From Laspinema palackyanum D2c (GTDB taxonomy: Bacteria > Cyanobacteriota > Cyanobacteriia > Cyanobacteriales > Laspinemataceae), in contig NZ_JAMXFD010000030.1 of NCBI RefSeq assembly GCF_025370875.1, positions 18,995 through 82,994 on the forward strand: a DNA stretch of 64,000 nucleotides, given 5' to 3'. A program made the position numbers and the translations under genes. The notes beneath the pieces are model-generated. The model saw only the letters and a list, made by a program, of their open reading frames with translations, searched no databases and was not told the origin of the DNA. Shown piece after piece: positions 29,118 to 40,100 of this stretch; position 1 is the stretch's first letter; each line of letters starts with the position of its first letter.

Positions 29118-30347
29118 ATGGATCGCTCCCAATGGCTGCAAGAAGCAGAAACTGCACTGTTCCCTCTGTTTTGTCAAATTGATGCTCAGGTCAAGAAAAA
29201 CCTAGAGCGGGTCCTCGAAGCTTATCGCCGTCACCGCGTAGGGGTTCACCATTTTGCGGGGGTGACGGGATATGGTCATGATGATTTAGGGCGTCAGACC
29301 CTGGATCAAATTTTTGCTGAGGTGATGGGTGCTGAAGCGGCGACGGTGCGGGTGCAGTTTGTTTCTGGAACTCATGCGATCGCTTGTGCCCTCTTTGGGG
29401 TACTGCGTCCCGGAGATGAAATGTTGGCCGTTGCCGGTGCTCCTTACGACACCTTAGAGGAAGTGATTGGGTTACGAGGCACGGGTCAAGGCTCCCTCAT
29501 GGAGTTTGGGGTCAGTTATCGCCAATTAGAACTCACTCCCACCGGGGAAATCGATTGGGTGGCACTCCAAACAGCTATCACCAAAAAGACCCGTTTAGTA
29601 TCGATTCAGCGTTCTTGTGGCTACTCCTGGCGTCCGAGTCTTTCCATTGCGGATATTGAAAAAATTATCCATCTCGTCAAGGGACAAAATCCCGAGACGA
29701 TTTGTTTTGTGGATAACTGCTATGGCGAATTTATTGAAGATCGTGAACCCCCGGCAGTGGGGGCGGATTTAATTGCCGGTTCCTTGATTAAAAATCCGGG
29801 CGGCACGATTGTTGAGGGTGGGGGCTATGTGGCTGGGCGCGCAGATTTAGTCGAAGCGGCCACCTGTCGGCTCACTGCGCCAGGAATTGGCAGTAGTGGG
29901 GGGGCGACGTTCGATCGCAATCGGTTGTTGTTTCAGGGGTTGTTTCTCGCCCCGCAAATGGTGGGAGAGGCGATGAAGGGAAATCATTTAACCGCTTATG
30001 TGTTCGATCGCCTAGGATATCCAGTCAACCCCGCCCCCACTGCACCCAGGCGGGATGTGATTCAGGGGATTCAGTTGGGTTCACCAGAAAAACTGATTGC
30101 GTTTTGCCGTGCCATTCAGAAGTATTCCCCCATCGGGTCCTATTTGGATCCGGTGCCTGCACCGATGCCTGGGTATGAGAGTCAGTTGGTGATGGCGGGA
30201 GGAAGTTTTATTGATGGCAGTACCTCGGAGTTGTCTGCCGATGGTCCCTTGCGGGAACCTTATGTGGTGTTTTGCCAGGGCGGAACCCATTGGACTCATG
30301 TGGCGATCGCCCTAGAAGCGGCAGTCGCAGCAGTGGGTCCGGCTTAA
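29118..30347 (+). CDS. methionine gamma-lyase family PLP enzyme (PF06838 type)
   Basis: 409 aa; ATG at 29118 with ACGAGG upstream (a TTG lies one codon before). A PLP fold type I protein of the group once called aluminium resistance proteins. Visible: FAGVTGYGHDDLGRQTLD, FVSGTHAIACALFGVLRPGD, ICFVDNCYGEFIE and the PLP Lys in SLIKNPGGTIVEGGGYVAG. The natural substrate is not established; carbon-sulphur lyase activity is inferred from the family. Cytoplasmic, monocistronic. Confidence 0.92.
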   Translation: MDRSQWLQEAETALFPLFCQIDAQVKKNLERVLEAYRRHRVGVHHFAGVTGYGHDDLGRQTLDQIFAEVMGAEAATVRVQFVSGTHAIACALFGVLRPGDEMLAVAGAPYDTLEEVIGLRGTGQGSLMEFGVSYRQLELTPTGEIDWVALQTAITKKTRLVSIQRSCGYSWRPSLSIADIEKIIHLVKGQNPETICFVDNCYGEFIEDREPPAVGADLIAGSLIKNPGGTIVEGGGYVAGRADLVEAATCRLTAPGIGSSGGATFDRNRLLFQGLFLAPQMVGEAMKGNHLTAYVFDRLGYPVNPAPTAPRRDVIQGIQLGSPEKLIAFCRAIQKYSPIGSYLDPVPAPMPGYESQLVMAGGSFIDGSTSELSADGPLREPYVVFCQGGTHWTHVAIALEAAVAAVGPA

Positions 30348-30415
30348 CCGGCTGGCCTCCTCATGAATGCTTTTCCTGGCAATAGCAATGAGGATGACAG
30401 CCTGATCCCGGAACT

Positions 30416-30437
30416 CCAGAGGGCCGAGGCCCTCTGG
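30416..30437. terminator. hairpin between convergent genes
   Basis: CCAGAGGGCC, a 2-nt centre, GGCCCTCTGG; no U-tract. Confidence 0.5.
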
Positions 30438-30439
30438 GG

Positions 30440-30619
30440 TTAAGCAACTTGTTGTTGCGTCTCCACGAAGCCAAACGAGGATTCTAAGTAACTCTGACGG
30501 CAGGTAAATACGGTGTAGCCCTGAAGTGGCATCAAAGAGATAAACTCGCCACAACAATCAATGACCCGATAGTAGCGGCCATCCCTGGAAATTAAACAAT
30601 CTCCCGTTTGGATTTTCAT
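30440..30619 (-). CDS. small conserved hypothetical protein (59 aa)
   Basis: The ATG at 30619 gives MKIQTGDCLISRDGRYYRVI, a beta-rich SH3-like opening. Two Cys adjoin each other (DCCGEF). No strong ribosome site. The regular amphipathic pattern and the convergent placement with a shared hairpin support a real gene. Function unknown. Confidence 0.6.
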   Translation of the reverse strand: MKIQTGDCLISRDGRYYRVIDCCGEFISLMPLQGYTVFTCRQSYLESSFGFVETQQQVA

Positions 30620-30883
30620 AGGTAGTATCCAAAAAGGCGTACTCAATATTCTATGCGGTTGTTAATTTAAGTTGATTTTCACAAACTTTACTTAATTTTA
30701 CCGGATATTTTTTAAGAACTATCAATTATTGTTATAAAAAACATAAACTTTTGTAAATAAATCGTTACAATGAGCCGCCAAGGTATGAAACCCCCAGGGG
30801 AGCAAATGCTTCTAGGGGTTGAACTGGATCGGGGGGGGATTCTATATCATCTTTGATAAGTCGCGCCGTTAAACCAGAAGGGC

Positions 30884-31837
30884 TTAGGGTTCAATGGCGG
30901 CCAGGTTCAAAATCGCATCGCCTTGATTAACCAATGGGTTTTGGGTATGACCAATGATCACCCCATCAAAGGGAGCATAAACTTTCATCGTCTGGTCTCC
31001 AAAGGCATCACAGATAATCCCTAAGCGTTGTTTTTTGGAGATAGATTGGCCCAGTCCTACTTCTAGGTGCAGAATTCCACTAGAGGGCGATCGCACCCAT
31101 TGGGTTTTTTTGACCTCTAAAGAAGGAGGGAATGGGGAGGGTGCAAACGTGGAGATCATCCCCAGCATCGCCATGACTCGCAGAATTCCCCTTGTCCCCA
31201 CTGAGATCCCCTTCTCATCAAATCTGAGCGCTTCTCCACTTTCATAGAGCAGAACGGGAATTCCCAACTGAGTCGCCGCTTGTCGCAAGGAACCATCCCG
31301 AGTTGTGGCATGAATCATCAGGGGTGCGCCAAATGCTTGAGCGCAGCGATAGGTTTCGCGATCGCTCAGATTGGCCCGAATTTGAGGCAGATTAATTCGA
31401 TGATGGGAAGCTGTATGTAAATCAATGCCATGAGTACAGCGCATCACCACTTCTTTCATAAACAGATGCGCCAATCGAGAGGCTAAGGAGCCCCGCGCTG
31501 AACCGGGAAAAGAGCGGTTTAAGTCGCGGCGATCGGGCAAGTAGCGTGACTGTTCAATGAACCCGAACACATTCACAATCGGGACAGCGATGATGCTGCC
31601 ACAGAGTTGACGCGGGGAAATTTGATGCAGCACTTGCCGAATAATTTCCACCCCATTAATTTCATCGCCGTGAATGGCGGCACTCAACCAGAGTCGAGGC
31701 CCTGGGCGGGTGCCATTGATGACCGTAACGGGCAATCCTAGCAGAGTTTGCGTCGGCAGTCGGGCAACCGGCAATTCTAAGCGCCTTTGTTCTCCCGGTG
31801 GGATGGTGGCATTGCCGATTTGAATGACTCCGGACAT
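30884..31837 (-). CDS. succinylglutamate desuccinylase/aspartoacylase family deacylase
   Basis: 317 aa, M14-like zinc amidohydrolase. Zinc ligands: His and Glu of AAIHGDEINGVE and His of GIDLHTASHH. The C-terminal lobe (about 240-317) carries the beta-rich AstE/ASPA domain (SGILHLEVGLGQSISKKQ). Located 142 bp downstream of rimK on the same strand. In other bacteria a deacylase of this family, an ATP-grasp ligase (RimK) and a retropepsin-like protease form one cluster that modifies and trims polyglutamate tails. Cleaving an acyl or glutamyl group from an amino acid or peptide is therefore likely; the substrate is inferred. Confidence 0.9.
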   Translation of the reverse strand: MSGVIQIGNATIPPGEQRRLELPVARLPTQTLLGLPVTVINGTRPGPRLWLSAAIHGDEINGVEIIRQVLHQISPRQLCGSIIAVPIVNVFGFIEQSRYLPDRRDLNRSFPGSARGSLASRLAHLFMKEVVMRCTHGIDLHTASHHRINLPQIRANLSDRETYRCAQAFGAPLMIHATTRDGSLRQAATQLGIPVLLYESGEALRFDEKGISVGTRGILRVMAMLGMISTFAPSPFPPSLEVKKTQWVRSPSSGILHLEVGLGQSISKKQRLGIICDAFGDQTMKVYAPFDGVIIGHTQNPLVNQGDAILNLAAIEP

Positions 31838-31979
31838 ACAGTTTAGCGTTCGCTTTGCAGCTGGCTGACAATTGAAGGGAAGCTGTGAATGTATTCTAAT
31901 TTACAATGCTTTGGCCCCCGGTTAAAGCCAAATCAGTCAGGGAGTGGGTAGAAATGGCATGGAGTCTGGTCAGTTCTGG

Positions 31980-32885
31980 TTAGTATTGAATGCGATCGCG
32001 GGTTTTTTTCGGGGCTGAATTTTTCTCAATAAACTCGATAATCTTGCTTGCCACATCCACATTGGATGCCGCCTCAATCCCTTCCAAACCCGGTGAGGAA
32101 TTCACCTCAATCACCACCGGACCATGATTCGATCGCAAAATATCCACTCCCGCCACCTTTAACCCCATGGTCTTAGCGGCTCTTACCGCTGTTGAGCGTT
32201 CCTCTGGAGTCAGCTTGATTTTTTCCGCTGTACCTCCCCGGTGCAGATTAGAGCGAAATTCTCCCGGTTCACTCTGGCGTTTCATCGAGGCGACGACCTT
32301 ATCTCCCACCACAAAACATCGGATATCAGCACCTTCGGCTTCTTTAATAAATTCCTGCACCAAAATATTGGCATCCAACCCGCGAAAGGCTTCAATCACC
32401 GATTTGGCGGCTTGGGTGGTTTCGGCTAAAACAACCCCAATCCCTTGGGTGCCTTCCAGTAGTTTGATCACCAGAGGTGCACCCCCAACAATTTCGATTA
32501 ACCCTTCAATATCTTTCGTGGAATTGGCAAACCCTGTGACAGGCAGTCCGATCCCTTCACGCGCCAGCAGTTGCAAGCAGCGCAGTTTATCGCGCGATCG
32601 CGAAATCGCCTGAGACTCATTCGCCGTAAACACTCCCATCATCTCAAACTGGCGCACCACCGCCGTTCCGTAGAAAGTTTTAGAAGCCCCAATCCGAGGG
32701 ATAATCGCATCAAAGTCTTCTAACTGTTTCTGCTGATAGACCACCGTTGGCCGATGAGAGGCGATATTCATATAACAACGCAGGTAATCGATCACCTTCA
32801 TCTGATGGCCTCGTTGCTCACCCGCTTCTTTCAGTCGTCGAGTGGAGTACAGCGAAGCCTTTTGCGACAAAATCGCGATTTTCAT
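31980..32885 (-). CDS. rimK: RimK family ATP-grasp alpha-L-glutamate ligase
   Basis: 301 aa. ATP-grasp ligase: N-terminal pre-ATP domain ([21 protein letters not shown]), ATP-binding central domain ([38 protein letters not shown]) and the Mg-binding end [20 protein letters not shown]. The E. coli enzyme adds glutamates to the C-terminus of ribosomal protein S6; other members make poly-glutamate. The next genes on either side (deacylase and retropepsin-like protease) are the expected partners. Cytoplasmic. Confidence 0.95.
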   Translation of the reverse strand: MKIAILSQKASLYSTRRLKEAGEQRGHQMKVIDYLRCYMNIASHRPTVVYQQKQLEDFDAIIPRIGASKTFYGTAVVRQFEMMGVFTANESQAISRSRDKLRCLQLLAREGIGLPVTGFANSTKDIEGLIEIVGGAPLVIKLLEGTQGIGVVLAETTQAAKSVIEAFRGLDANILVQEFIKEAEGADIRCFVVGDKVVASMKRQSEPGEFRSNLHRGGTAEKIKLTPEERSTAVRAAKTMGLKVAGVDILRSNHGPVVIEVNSSPGLEGIEAASNVDVASKIIEFIEKNSAPKKTRDRIQY

Positions 32886-33361
32886 AATTCTCTATTTTGA
32901 TGCTCTGAGCTTGACCTGCCTCGACCCTTTGGCTCTTTAGTCTTGATTGGACTAATCAACTGATATTGCTGACTCAGTAAAGTAGTTTTCAGGATAAGAC
33001 ATTTCTCAAGTTTTTATTGATTCTACCTGATTTTAAACCTTTGTCAATCCTCCTTGGATTAGACTCAGGCTCTAAATTTTGGTTAAGCACTATAATCCAC
33101 AATTAAACGTTTTGTTATACTTCATAAAAACCCCCATTCTAAATAAATCTAATAAAAATTTTATAGGGGCAATAATAAACCTGGCTTTCAAATTTTCTTG
33201 CTACTTATCAAAAGGGTCGATTTATGGATTTAAAAATAGCATTTACCAACGATATGTTAAACGCTATTTTTAAATAATTAAAAGCCTAATTTGAAGAAAC
33301 TCAGCCTAATGGGGGTTGGTTTTAAAAGATACCCCCGGGAGCGGGGGAAAGAATTTTACTC
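32886..33361. other. AT-rich intergenic region, 476 bp
   Basis: No gene. A short inverted pair, TTTAAAAATAGC (33229-33240) and GCTATTTTTAAA (33263-33274) with a 22-nt loop, is the main structure. Confidence 0.5.
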
Positions 33362-33802
33362 CTACTTATGACTGAGTAAAAATGACTTTCCGGGATCGAC
33401 TAAAAAGCGATGCCGCAACGCCTGACGTCCCAGCAACATCCGAAATCCCATAACATCCCGATTGGTGAGGGTGAGTTCAATGGGCCATTGGTAACCTAAA
33501 ATTTCTATGGGGGTGAGAATGACCAATCTTAACTCAGCATGACCGCCAGAATTGCGGACCTGTCTGGCATCGACCAAGGGAGAAACTGTAGCAACGGTTT
33601 GAATGCTATCCCGTTGATACGGATGCACTTTGAAACCAACTAAATGTTTTCCTTCCTGGTTGAAGGTTTCAATATCAAAGGCATGGATGGCACAAGACCG
33701 CGCACCCGTATCAATTTTGGCTTTAATTTTCTCGATTCCCAGCTCAGGCAGGGAAACCCACTCCCGCCAACCAATAATCGGGAGTTGTGGTTTTTGTGTC
33801 AT
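33362..33802 (-). CDS. retropepsin-like aspartic/ATP-dependent zinc protease (RimK-cluster type)
   Basis: 146 aa. The active-site motif AKIDTGARSCAIHA (D-T-G-A) near the N-terminus and the flap-like residues (GHAELRLVILTPIEILG) mark a retropepsin-like fold. A second motif LTNRDVMGFRMLLGRQAL follows. The family is often annotated 'ATP-dependent zinc protease' and clusters with rimK. Starts 12 bp downstream of the pentapeptide gene on the same strand, so it is probably in an operon with it. Substrate unknown; RimK-made glutamate tails are a plausible target. Confidence 0.9.
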   Translation of the reverse strand: MTQKPQLPIIGWREWVSLPELGIEKIKAKIDTGARSCAIHAFDIETFNQEGKHLVGFKVHPYQRDSIQTVATVSPLVDARQVRNSGGHAELRLVILTPIEILGYQWPIELTLTNRDVMGFRMLLGRQALRHRFLVDPGKSFLLSHK

Positions 33803-33814
33803 CGAGTTTTATTC

Positions 33815-34669
33815 CTATTCAACATGGTTATGTTTAGCTATGAGCGCGTCTTTTAGATCACTGTGATAGAGGTTGCCATCGATTATATTGGCTTGGCTCA
33901 GGTTCGCCAGTTTTAAACAAGCGCCAACACAATCGGTATTTTTTAGATTAGTGTTGGTTAGATCCACCCATTTGACTTCCGCATCCTGAAGGTTCGCTTG
34001 GCTCAGATCAGCGCCATCTAAAAGGGATCCATTCATTTTTGCACCATCTAACTGAGCGGATGTCAAAATCGCCCCGGTCAAATTGGCTCCGTAAAGTATA
34101 GCTTCCGTGAGTTGTGTATGGCTTAAATCTGCATAGCTAAGATTAGCACCACTCAGGTCCGTATGGCTGAGATCTAATCCGCTTAAATTGGCTCTAGACA
34201 GATTGGCATTATGGAAGGTAACCTCCGTGATATGTGCGTCTTGTAAGTTCGCACCACTCAGGTTAATCCCGCTCAAGTTCAGTCCCTGGAGATTGGCTTG
34301 GCTCAAGTTGGCGTCGGCGAGGATAACTTGACTAAATATCACCTCCGTGAGATTTGCTTGTTCTAGATTGGCACTGCGTAAGTTAGTTTCAATCAAATCC
34401 GCCCGACTTAAGTCAGCTCCCCTTAAATTGGCATGACTCAAGTCGGTTCGGCGCAGATCAGCGGCTCTGAGTTTGGTTTGCTCTAAGTTGGCTTCAATGA
34501 GTGTCGAACCCTGAAGAATCGCGGAGCAGAATTGGCTATGACTCAAGTCTGCACCTGTCAGATTGGTGTAGCTCATGTTAACCCACGCTGCTTTCTCTTG
34601 AGATAAATCCCAATGGGAAAAATCTCGGTTTCCTTCTCGGTAAAGGGTCTCAAATTTTTCGATATTCAT
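33815..34669 (-). CDS. pentapeptide repeat protein (284 aa)
   Basis: Starts MNIEKFETLYREGNRDFSHW, then pentapeptides from residue 40 to the end (ADLSHSQFC, ANLRGADLSRAD, ANLSQANLQG). Beta-helix fold predicted; no signal peptide. Separated by 12 bp from the protease gene, suggesting a transcriptional unit with the rimK-cluster protease. Function unknown. Confidence 0.92.
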   Translation of the reverse strand: MNIEKFETLYREGNRDFSHWDLSQEKAAWVNMSYTNLTGADLSHSQFCSAILQGSTLIEANLEQTKLRAADLRRTDLSHANLRGADLSRADLIETNLRSANLEQANLTEVIFSQVILADANLSQANLQGLNLSGINLSGANLQDAHITEVTFHNANLSRANLSGLDLSHTDLSGANLSYADLSHTQLTEAILYGANLTGAILTSAQLDGAKMNGSLLDGADLSQANLQDAEVKWVDLTNTNLKNTDCVGACLKLANLSQANIIDGNLYHSDLKDALIAKHNHVE

Positions 34670-35362
34670 AACAAGTCTTTCCTATCATAATTTGATAAAT
34701 CCTAATCAACTTTTTAAACGACTGCCCTCACTCTTTAGACCGATCCCCACTTCTTTTATAAGTAGATTTTGGGGCCGATCGCCTTTACAAAACGAAATAA
34801 TCAGAGGGAAGATTAACCCTGGTTTCATTTTGGGTCTCAATTTCAGAAGTCGATGTAAGTCCCCGAGGAGTCGGTGAATTATCCTTAAATAAATCGCTTA
34901 AAAGATTTGTCTAATTCTTACGCCAGACAGAGACAGATCCGCCTAGTGAGGGACAGCATCTACAAATTCAGGACTAATTCCCGGTATTTAGATCCCCTCG
35001 TTCCTCTGCCTGTATCTGATTCAATTGAGTTGAAATTGTGGGTCTAAATTGGGGCTTAATATACCTACACTCTTTAATAGGTCTCTGGCAAAAATCCGTA
35101 TTGATCCCCCCAAACCCCTTTAAAAACGCCAATCGGCTTTTGAGAATAAGGGTGCTAACAGAGCAGACCAGTTAGGATTGCACCGAAACTGAGCAATCTA
35201 TTCGGGATGTTTGAAATTTTGGATTTCCCTAAACAAACGTCAAAAGTTTGGCTCTAGGGAAGTTGTTTGAAACAGGCGGGTTGAGACGGAAGAGGAGAGG
35301 ACAGAGGAGGCATCGGTGATTAAGTTAGGTAAAAGCAGCCGATCGCCTCCACAACTGCGATT
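34670..35362. other. intergenic region, 693 bp
   Basis: No gene, tRNA or repeat that I can support. Confidence 0.5.
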
Positions 35363-36568
35363 TCAAGATTCTGGCAATTGATATTGACTCACAATCTGCT
35401 TGGCAAATTCGGGAACATGAGCCTCTAATTTTTCGGGATGATTCCGTTTGACATACAGATAGTTGCGAGTGAAGTGGGAATCAATGGAAAAGCGAGCATA
35501 CTCTAATCCTTTCGGACCAATTCTTTCGATCGCCACTCCCATCAGTTTGGCGGCCCACATCGGCAGGGTCACCCCTTTTTCATAGGCGGGAATGCTCTGT
35601 TGGACCGCAGCACGGCGATCGCCTCGGGACATCACCGGCTGAGTTTCCAACTGTTCCGTGACCAAATCAAGCATTTCCTGTCCCGTTTGATTCCGAACCA
35701 CAATCCACTGCCAACCAAAAGGCGCACCCATATATCCCACCACTAAATCTGCCAGGGAGTTGACATAATCAAAGCAACTCAAACAAGAGGGTGCAAAAAC
35801 ATCTTTGAGTTCTTTCGTATTCAGGCCAAAAAATGGGACTTTCTCGATAGAACCGTCCTCATGTTTAAAATGAATCCGAAAATCCTGCATGAATTCGTAA
35901 TGCACCACCGTTTCTGGGGATTTACTGGTGGTTTCTAAAAATTTCTGTAATCCTTCCCGGGAAACGTTATCAACGCAGGGGGTCCCTAACACATAGAGTT
36001 TTTCTAACCCCATTTCCTTTTGGACCGCGCGTAATGCCTGGATCTGACAACCGACTCCAATCACCAGTAAGCGTTTCATCCCAGACTTTTCTACTTGTTC
36101 TAGGACGGACAGATTGGGGGAGAGGGTGGGTTTATTGACTTTGGCGGCGAGGATTTCTTCTTTGGTGCGCGCCAGGATTGGCATGGGTCCGAATCGGTCT
36201 TCGGGGGTATTTTGAACGCAGACGACTCCTTCAACGAGGCCGCGATCGAGCATTTCACAGGCGATCGTGCTCACGATTCCGGTCCATTGTGCACCGGGGA
36301 TCGGGTCCTGCTTTCGCGCTGCCATCATTTGTTGATGGACGCCAAAATACACTTCATCGGGGTTCTCTAAGTTGCGGCTGAGTCCGTGGGCGCTTTCTTC
36401 CAGGGTGGCGATTTGTTGGTTGAGAAAGGCGCAGGCTTCTTTGACGTAATGGATGTAATAAGTATCGCAAAGGCCACACTCGCTGCACAATTCTTTCGCG
36501 GGAGGACGGCTACCGGGTTTGAGTGCTTTGGATTTCTGGTGCTTGGGGGAGGGCTGTACTGCGGTCAT
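35363..36568 (-). CDS. bciB: 3,8-divinyl (proto)chlorophyllide 8-vinyl reductase, BciB type
   Basis: 401 aa, coenzyme F420 hydrogenase/dehydrogenase beta-subunit family. Cys clusters for Fe-S centres: LCSECGLCDTYYIHY near the N-terminus, IGVGCQIQAL, TPCVDN and SCLSCFDYVNSLADLVVGYM. The Synechocystis homologue Slr1923 reduces the 8-vinyl group of divinyl chlorophyllide using ferredoxin; sequence and length agree. Probably supplies chlorophyll made by chlG further along. The motif set strongly favours BciB over an F420-dependent enzyme, since cyanobacteria use this enzyme with ferredoxin. Confidence 0.9.
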   Translation of the reverse strand: MTAVQPSPKHQKSKALKPGSRPPAKELCSECGLCDTYYIHYVKEACAFLNQQIATLEESAHGLSRNLENPDEVYFGVHQQMMAARKQDPIPGAQWTGIVSTIACEMLDRGLVEGVVCVQNTPEDRFGPMPILARTKEEILAAKVNKPTLSPNLSVLEQVEKSGMKRLLVIGVGCQIQALRAVQKEMGLEKLYVLGTPCVDNVSREGLQKFLETTSKSPETVVHYEFMQDFRIHFKHEDGSIEKVPFFGLNTKELKDVFAPSCLSCFDYVNSLADLVVGYMGAPFGWQWIVVRNQTGQEMLDLVTEQLETQPVMSRGDRRAAVQQSIPAYEKGVTLPMWAAKLMGVAIERIGPKGLEYARFSIDSHFTRNYLYVKRNHPEKLEAHVPEFAKQIVSQYQLPES

Positions 36569-37118
36569 GGAAGGCTCTATCTATCAGAGAGAGGACTTTT
36601 AAACACAATACCCTAAAGCTTGGAGCAATGGTAGCTGGAAGGGGGGCGACTAGGTTAATTTTCCCCGTTGGTGTTGGGGGATGTTCTAGGGGATTTTGGA
36701 ACTGATGATGTTCCCAGGAGTTTTTTGCAATCTTTTAATCCGGGGGTTTGGGAAAGGGGAATCGCTGGATTCAACAGGGGGTTTTTGAAAGGAAGAATTG
36801 TGGGTTTAGCCCAGAGGATGCGATCGCACCGAAAAGGCCATTTCAGGTTGCCAAACCGCAACTCTTGGGAATTTGAGTTGATTTTTGTAGCCTTTCTTAC
36901 GGTATTTTTTCGGATTAATGGGTTCAACCCTGACAATCCTGGGGTAAAGAAGCTCTTAAGGGTGGGGCTAGGGAGATCCTCCGTATTTTTCAACTTTTAG
37001 CCAGAGGAATTGGCAAGAATATAAAAGAATTATTAAGTTTAGAGCATTTCCAGCCAAACTATTAGATTATTAGATGAAACGTTGAAGCATCAGTAAAAGA
37101 ATAGGGATAAAAACGTCT
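36569..37118. other. divergent intergenic region, 550 bp
   Basis: No gene seen; the promoters of bciB and the hybrid kinase must lie here. Confidence 0.5.
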
Positions 37119-40100
37119 ATGGAGTTTTTAAAGCAAATTCTTGCCTTTGAACCGGACATTTTCTACGGGTATGCTTACTTATGGAATGTTAACGGGATCA
37201 AACTCCATCTGGCGGAGGCTTTGGGAAGTACCGCCATGCTACCGGCCCTAGCTTTTGCTGACTGCTCACTTTTTTTAATTTTCCTCTATTTAATTTGTAC
37301 CGATCGCCATCTTCCGGACCCGAGATTCCCGAAAAATGAAACCCCTCGGTTTCGGGAAATTTTCAACTCCAGCTTTCAGTTTATGGCGGTGTTAAATCCC
37401 GAAGGGATGATTCTGGATGTGAATCAAACCGCCCTAGAGTGGGGGGAGTTGCAATTAGAACAGGTGCTCGGGGTTTCCTTTTGGCAAACCCTTTGGTGGA
37501 GTGGGAATCAGCCGAGTCAAGACCGACTGATGGAGGCGATCGCCGCTGCGAACTCGGGAAAATCCCTGCGGTATGAAACGGAAATCGGCGGGTGCGGTTG
37601 TCCTTTGCGAACCTTGGATTTTTCCATTCGACCGCTGTTGGGGGATGGGGGCCAGGTCACCCAATTGATTGCCGAAGGTCGAGATATCACTGCGCGAAAA
37701 GGATATGAGTCAGAACTGCTGAGGATTCGCAAAGCGGTAGATAGTGCCGGGGATGCGATCGCCATCTCCGATCTGACGAGAAATCGGATTTATCAAAATT
37801 TCGCCTGCACTGAGCTATTCGGCTATACCCGGGACGAAATGAATGCTGCCGGAGGTCCCTGGAGGCTCTATCAAGACCCTGCCTTGAGTCGGCAAGTCTT
37901 TGAGACGGTTTCCTCTGGCGGTTCCTGGCAAGGGGAAGCCGAAATGAAGTCGAAAAGGGGTGACTGTTTACAGATTGCCGTCCGCGCCGATGCAATCCTA
38001 GACGAACGCCATCAAATCATCGGATTTATTGGGATTTATACCGATATCACCGCAAGACGACAGTTAGAAGCGGAACTTCATCACCAAGAAACTGATTACC
38101 GTCAGTTAATGGAACAAGCCTCGGAAGGCATATTCATTATCGATGCTCAGGGAAATTACCTGAATGTCAATCCCCGAGCCTGCGAGATGTTAGGCTATTC
38201 CCGAGAAGAACTTTTACAACTTAATTTCAAGGCGATCGCCTGTCAACCTGAAATTGAGATATTTTCCAGTCCATTGGATGGACTTTGGGTAGGAAAAAGC
38301 CGCAGAAGTGAACATTGGTTGCGGCGGAAAAATAATACCTTACTGCCGGTGGAATTGAGTGCTAAAATACTGCCAGATGGGCGAATGCAAGCGATTGTCC
38401 TGGACATCACCGAGCGCAAGCGGTCTGAAGCGGCTTTACGAAAATATCAAGAACAGCTTGAGAATTTAGTTGCCCAGCGCACCGCCGAACTCACCCGCGC
38501 TAACCGCCAACTGCAAAGCGAAATTGTGGCGCGCCAAAAAGCTCAAGCGGAATTGGAACAATTTTTTAAAGTGTCCGCTGATTTGATGGCGATCGCCTCT
38601 TTTGATGGGTACTTTAAGCGGGTTAATCCAGCCATTACTGATATTTTGGGGTACAGTCCAGAGGAGTTTTCCCGTCAGTTTTCCCTAGATTGGGTTCATC
38701 CCGATGATCGGGAACTCTCTGAGGAAAAAACCAAGCAAATGCTGGCTTCAAAAGAGGCGATCGCCTTTGAAAATCGCTATCGGACCGGGGATGGGTCTTA
38801 TAAATGGATTTCTTGGTCCGCAGTTCCGGTTCCCGAAGAACAATCCATTTATTGTGTCGGACGGGATATTAGCGATCGCAAGTCGGTGGAAGATGCACTC
38901 CACCAAGAAACCCTCCGCGTCACCGAACTACAGAATCGCTTCCAACGCCTCGCGGATAATTTACCCGGGGTAATTTATCAATACCTCATTACCACTGAGG
39001 GCACAATTTCTTTTCCCTATATCAGTTCCGGTTGCCGGGATATTTTAGAATTAGAACCGGAAGAAATCGAACAAAATGCCCATTTAATGTGTTCTTTGAT
39101 TCATCCCGAGGACTCGCAAATTTTCAACGAATCCATTGCGCGATCGGCTCAAACTCTACAACCCTGGAAGCGCAAATTTCGGGTAATAACCCCCGGGGGG
39201 AAAATAAAATGGCTGCAAGGGGAATCCCGTCCCGAACCCCAGCCGAATGGAGATATTCTTTGGGATGGCGTTGCCATTGATATTACGGATCTCAAACAGC
39301 TTGAACAAGAATTGTTACACAGTGAAGAACGGTTTAGAACTTCGGTGGAAAATATGCTGGACTGTTTTGGGATTTATTCCGCCTGCCGAAATGAATGGGG
39401 TGAAATCGTAGATTTTCGTCGGGAATATGTCAATGCTTCAGCAAGGCAACAGTGTCATTGCAGTCAAAATGAGAGAGAGCATGACTGTTCGTTTTGCCAA
39501 GTGATGCCGGATTTGAGTCAAAGCATTTTGTTTAGTAAATATGCTCAAGTTGTCCAAACGGGAGAACCGTTAAAGGAAGAATTAATTTTGTATGAAATTG
39601 AGGGCAATCATGACCTCAACGGGATGAAAAATCGTCCGCCTGTGCGGGAAGCGTTTGATATCCGCGCTACGAAACTGGGGGATGGATTTGCGGTGGTGTG
39701 GCGTGACATTAGCGATCGCAAGCAGATGGAAACGGCGATCGAACGGGAACGGCAGCAGTTACAACAAATTGTTAATTGTGCACCTGTGGCGATCGCGATG
39801 TTTGATACCCAAATGTGCTATCTCGCTCATTCCAGCCAATGGTTAACCCATCATGGACTAGACTTTTGTGGGCGATCGCAAACCCCGGACAGCAACAACG
39901 GCACTCAACCCTCGTTAATCGGTCGGAATTACTATCAAGTCTCATCGGATATTCCCGAACGCTGGCAACAAGCTCATCAGCGGGCTTTACAAGGGAAAAT
40001 TGTTTCCGTCACCGAAGACCTTTGGCAAAAATTAGATGGGTCTTATACCTACATTCGGGGGACCGTTTCTCCCTGGTATCTAGCTGAAGGTGAAATCGGG

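Noticed and set aside
33079..33273. 64-codon plus-strand frame in the AT-rich gap
   Set aside because: AT-rich, no ribosome site, no recognisable content.
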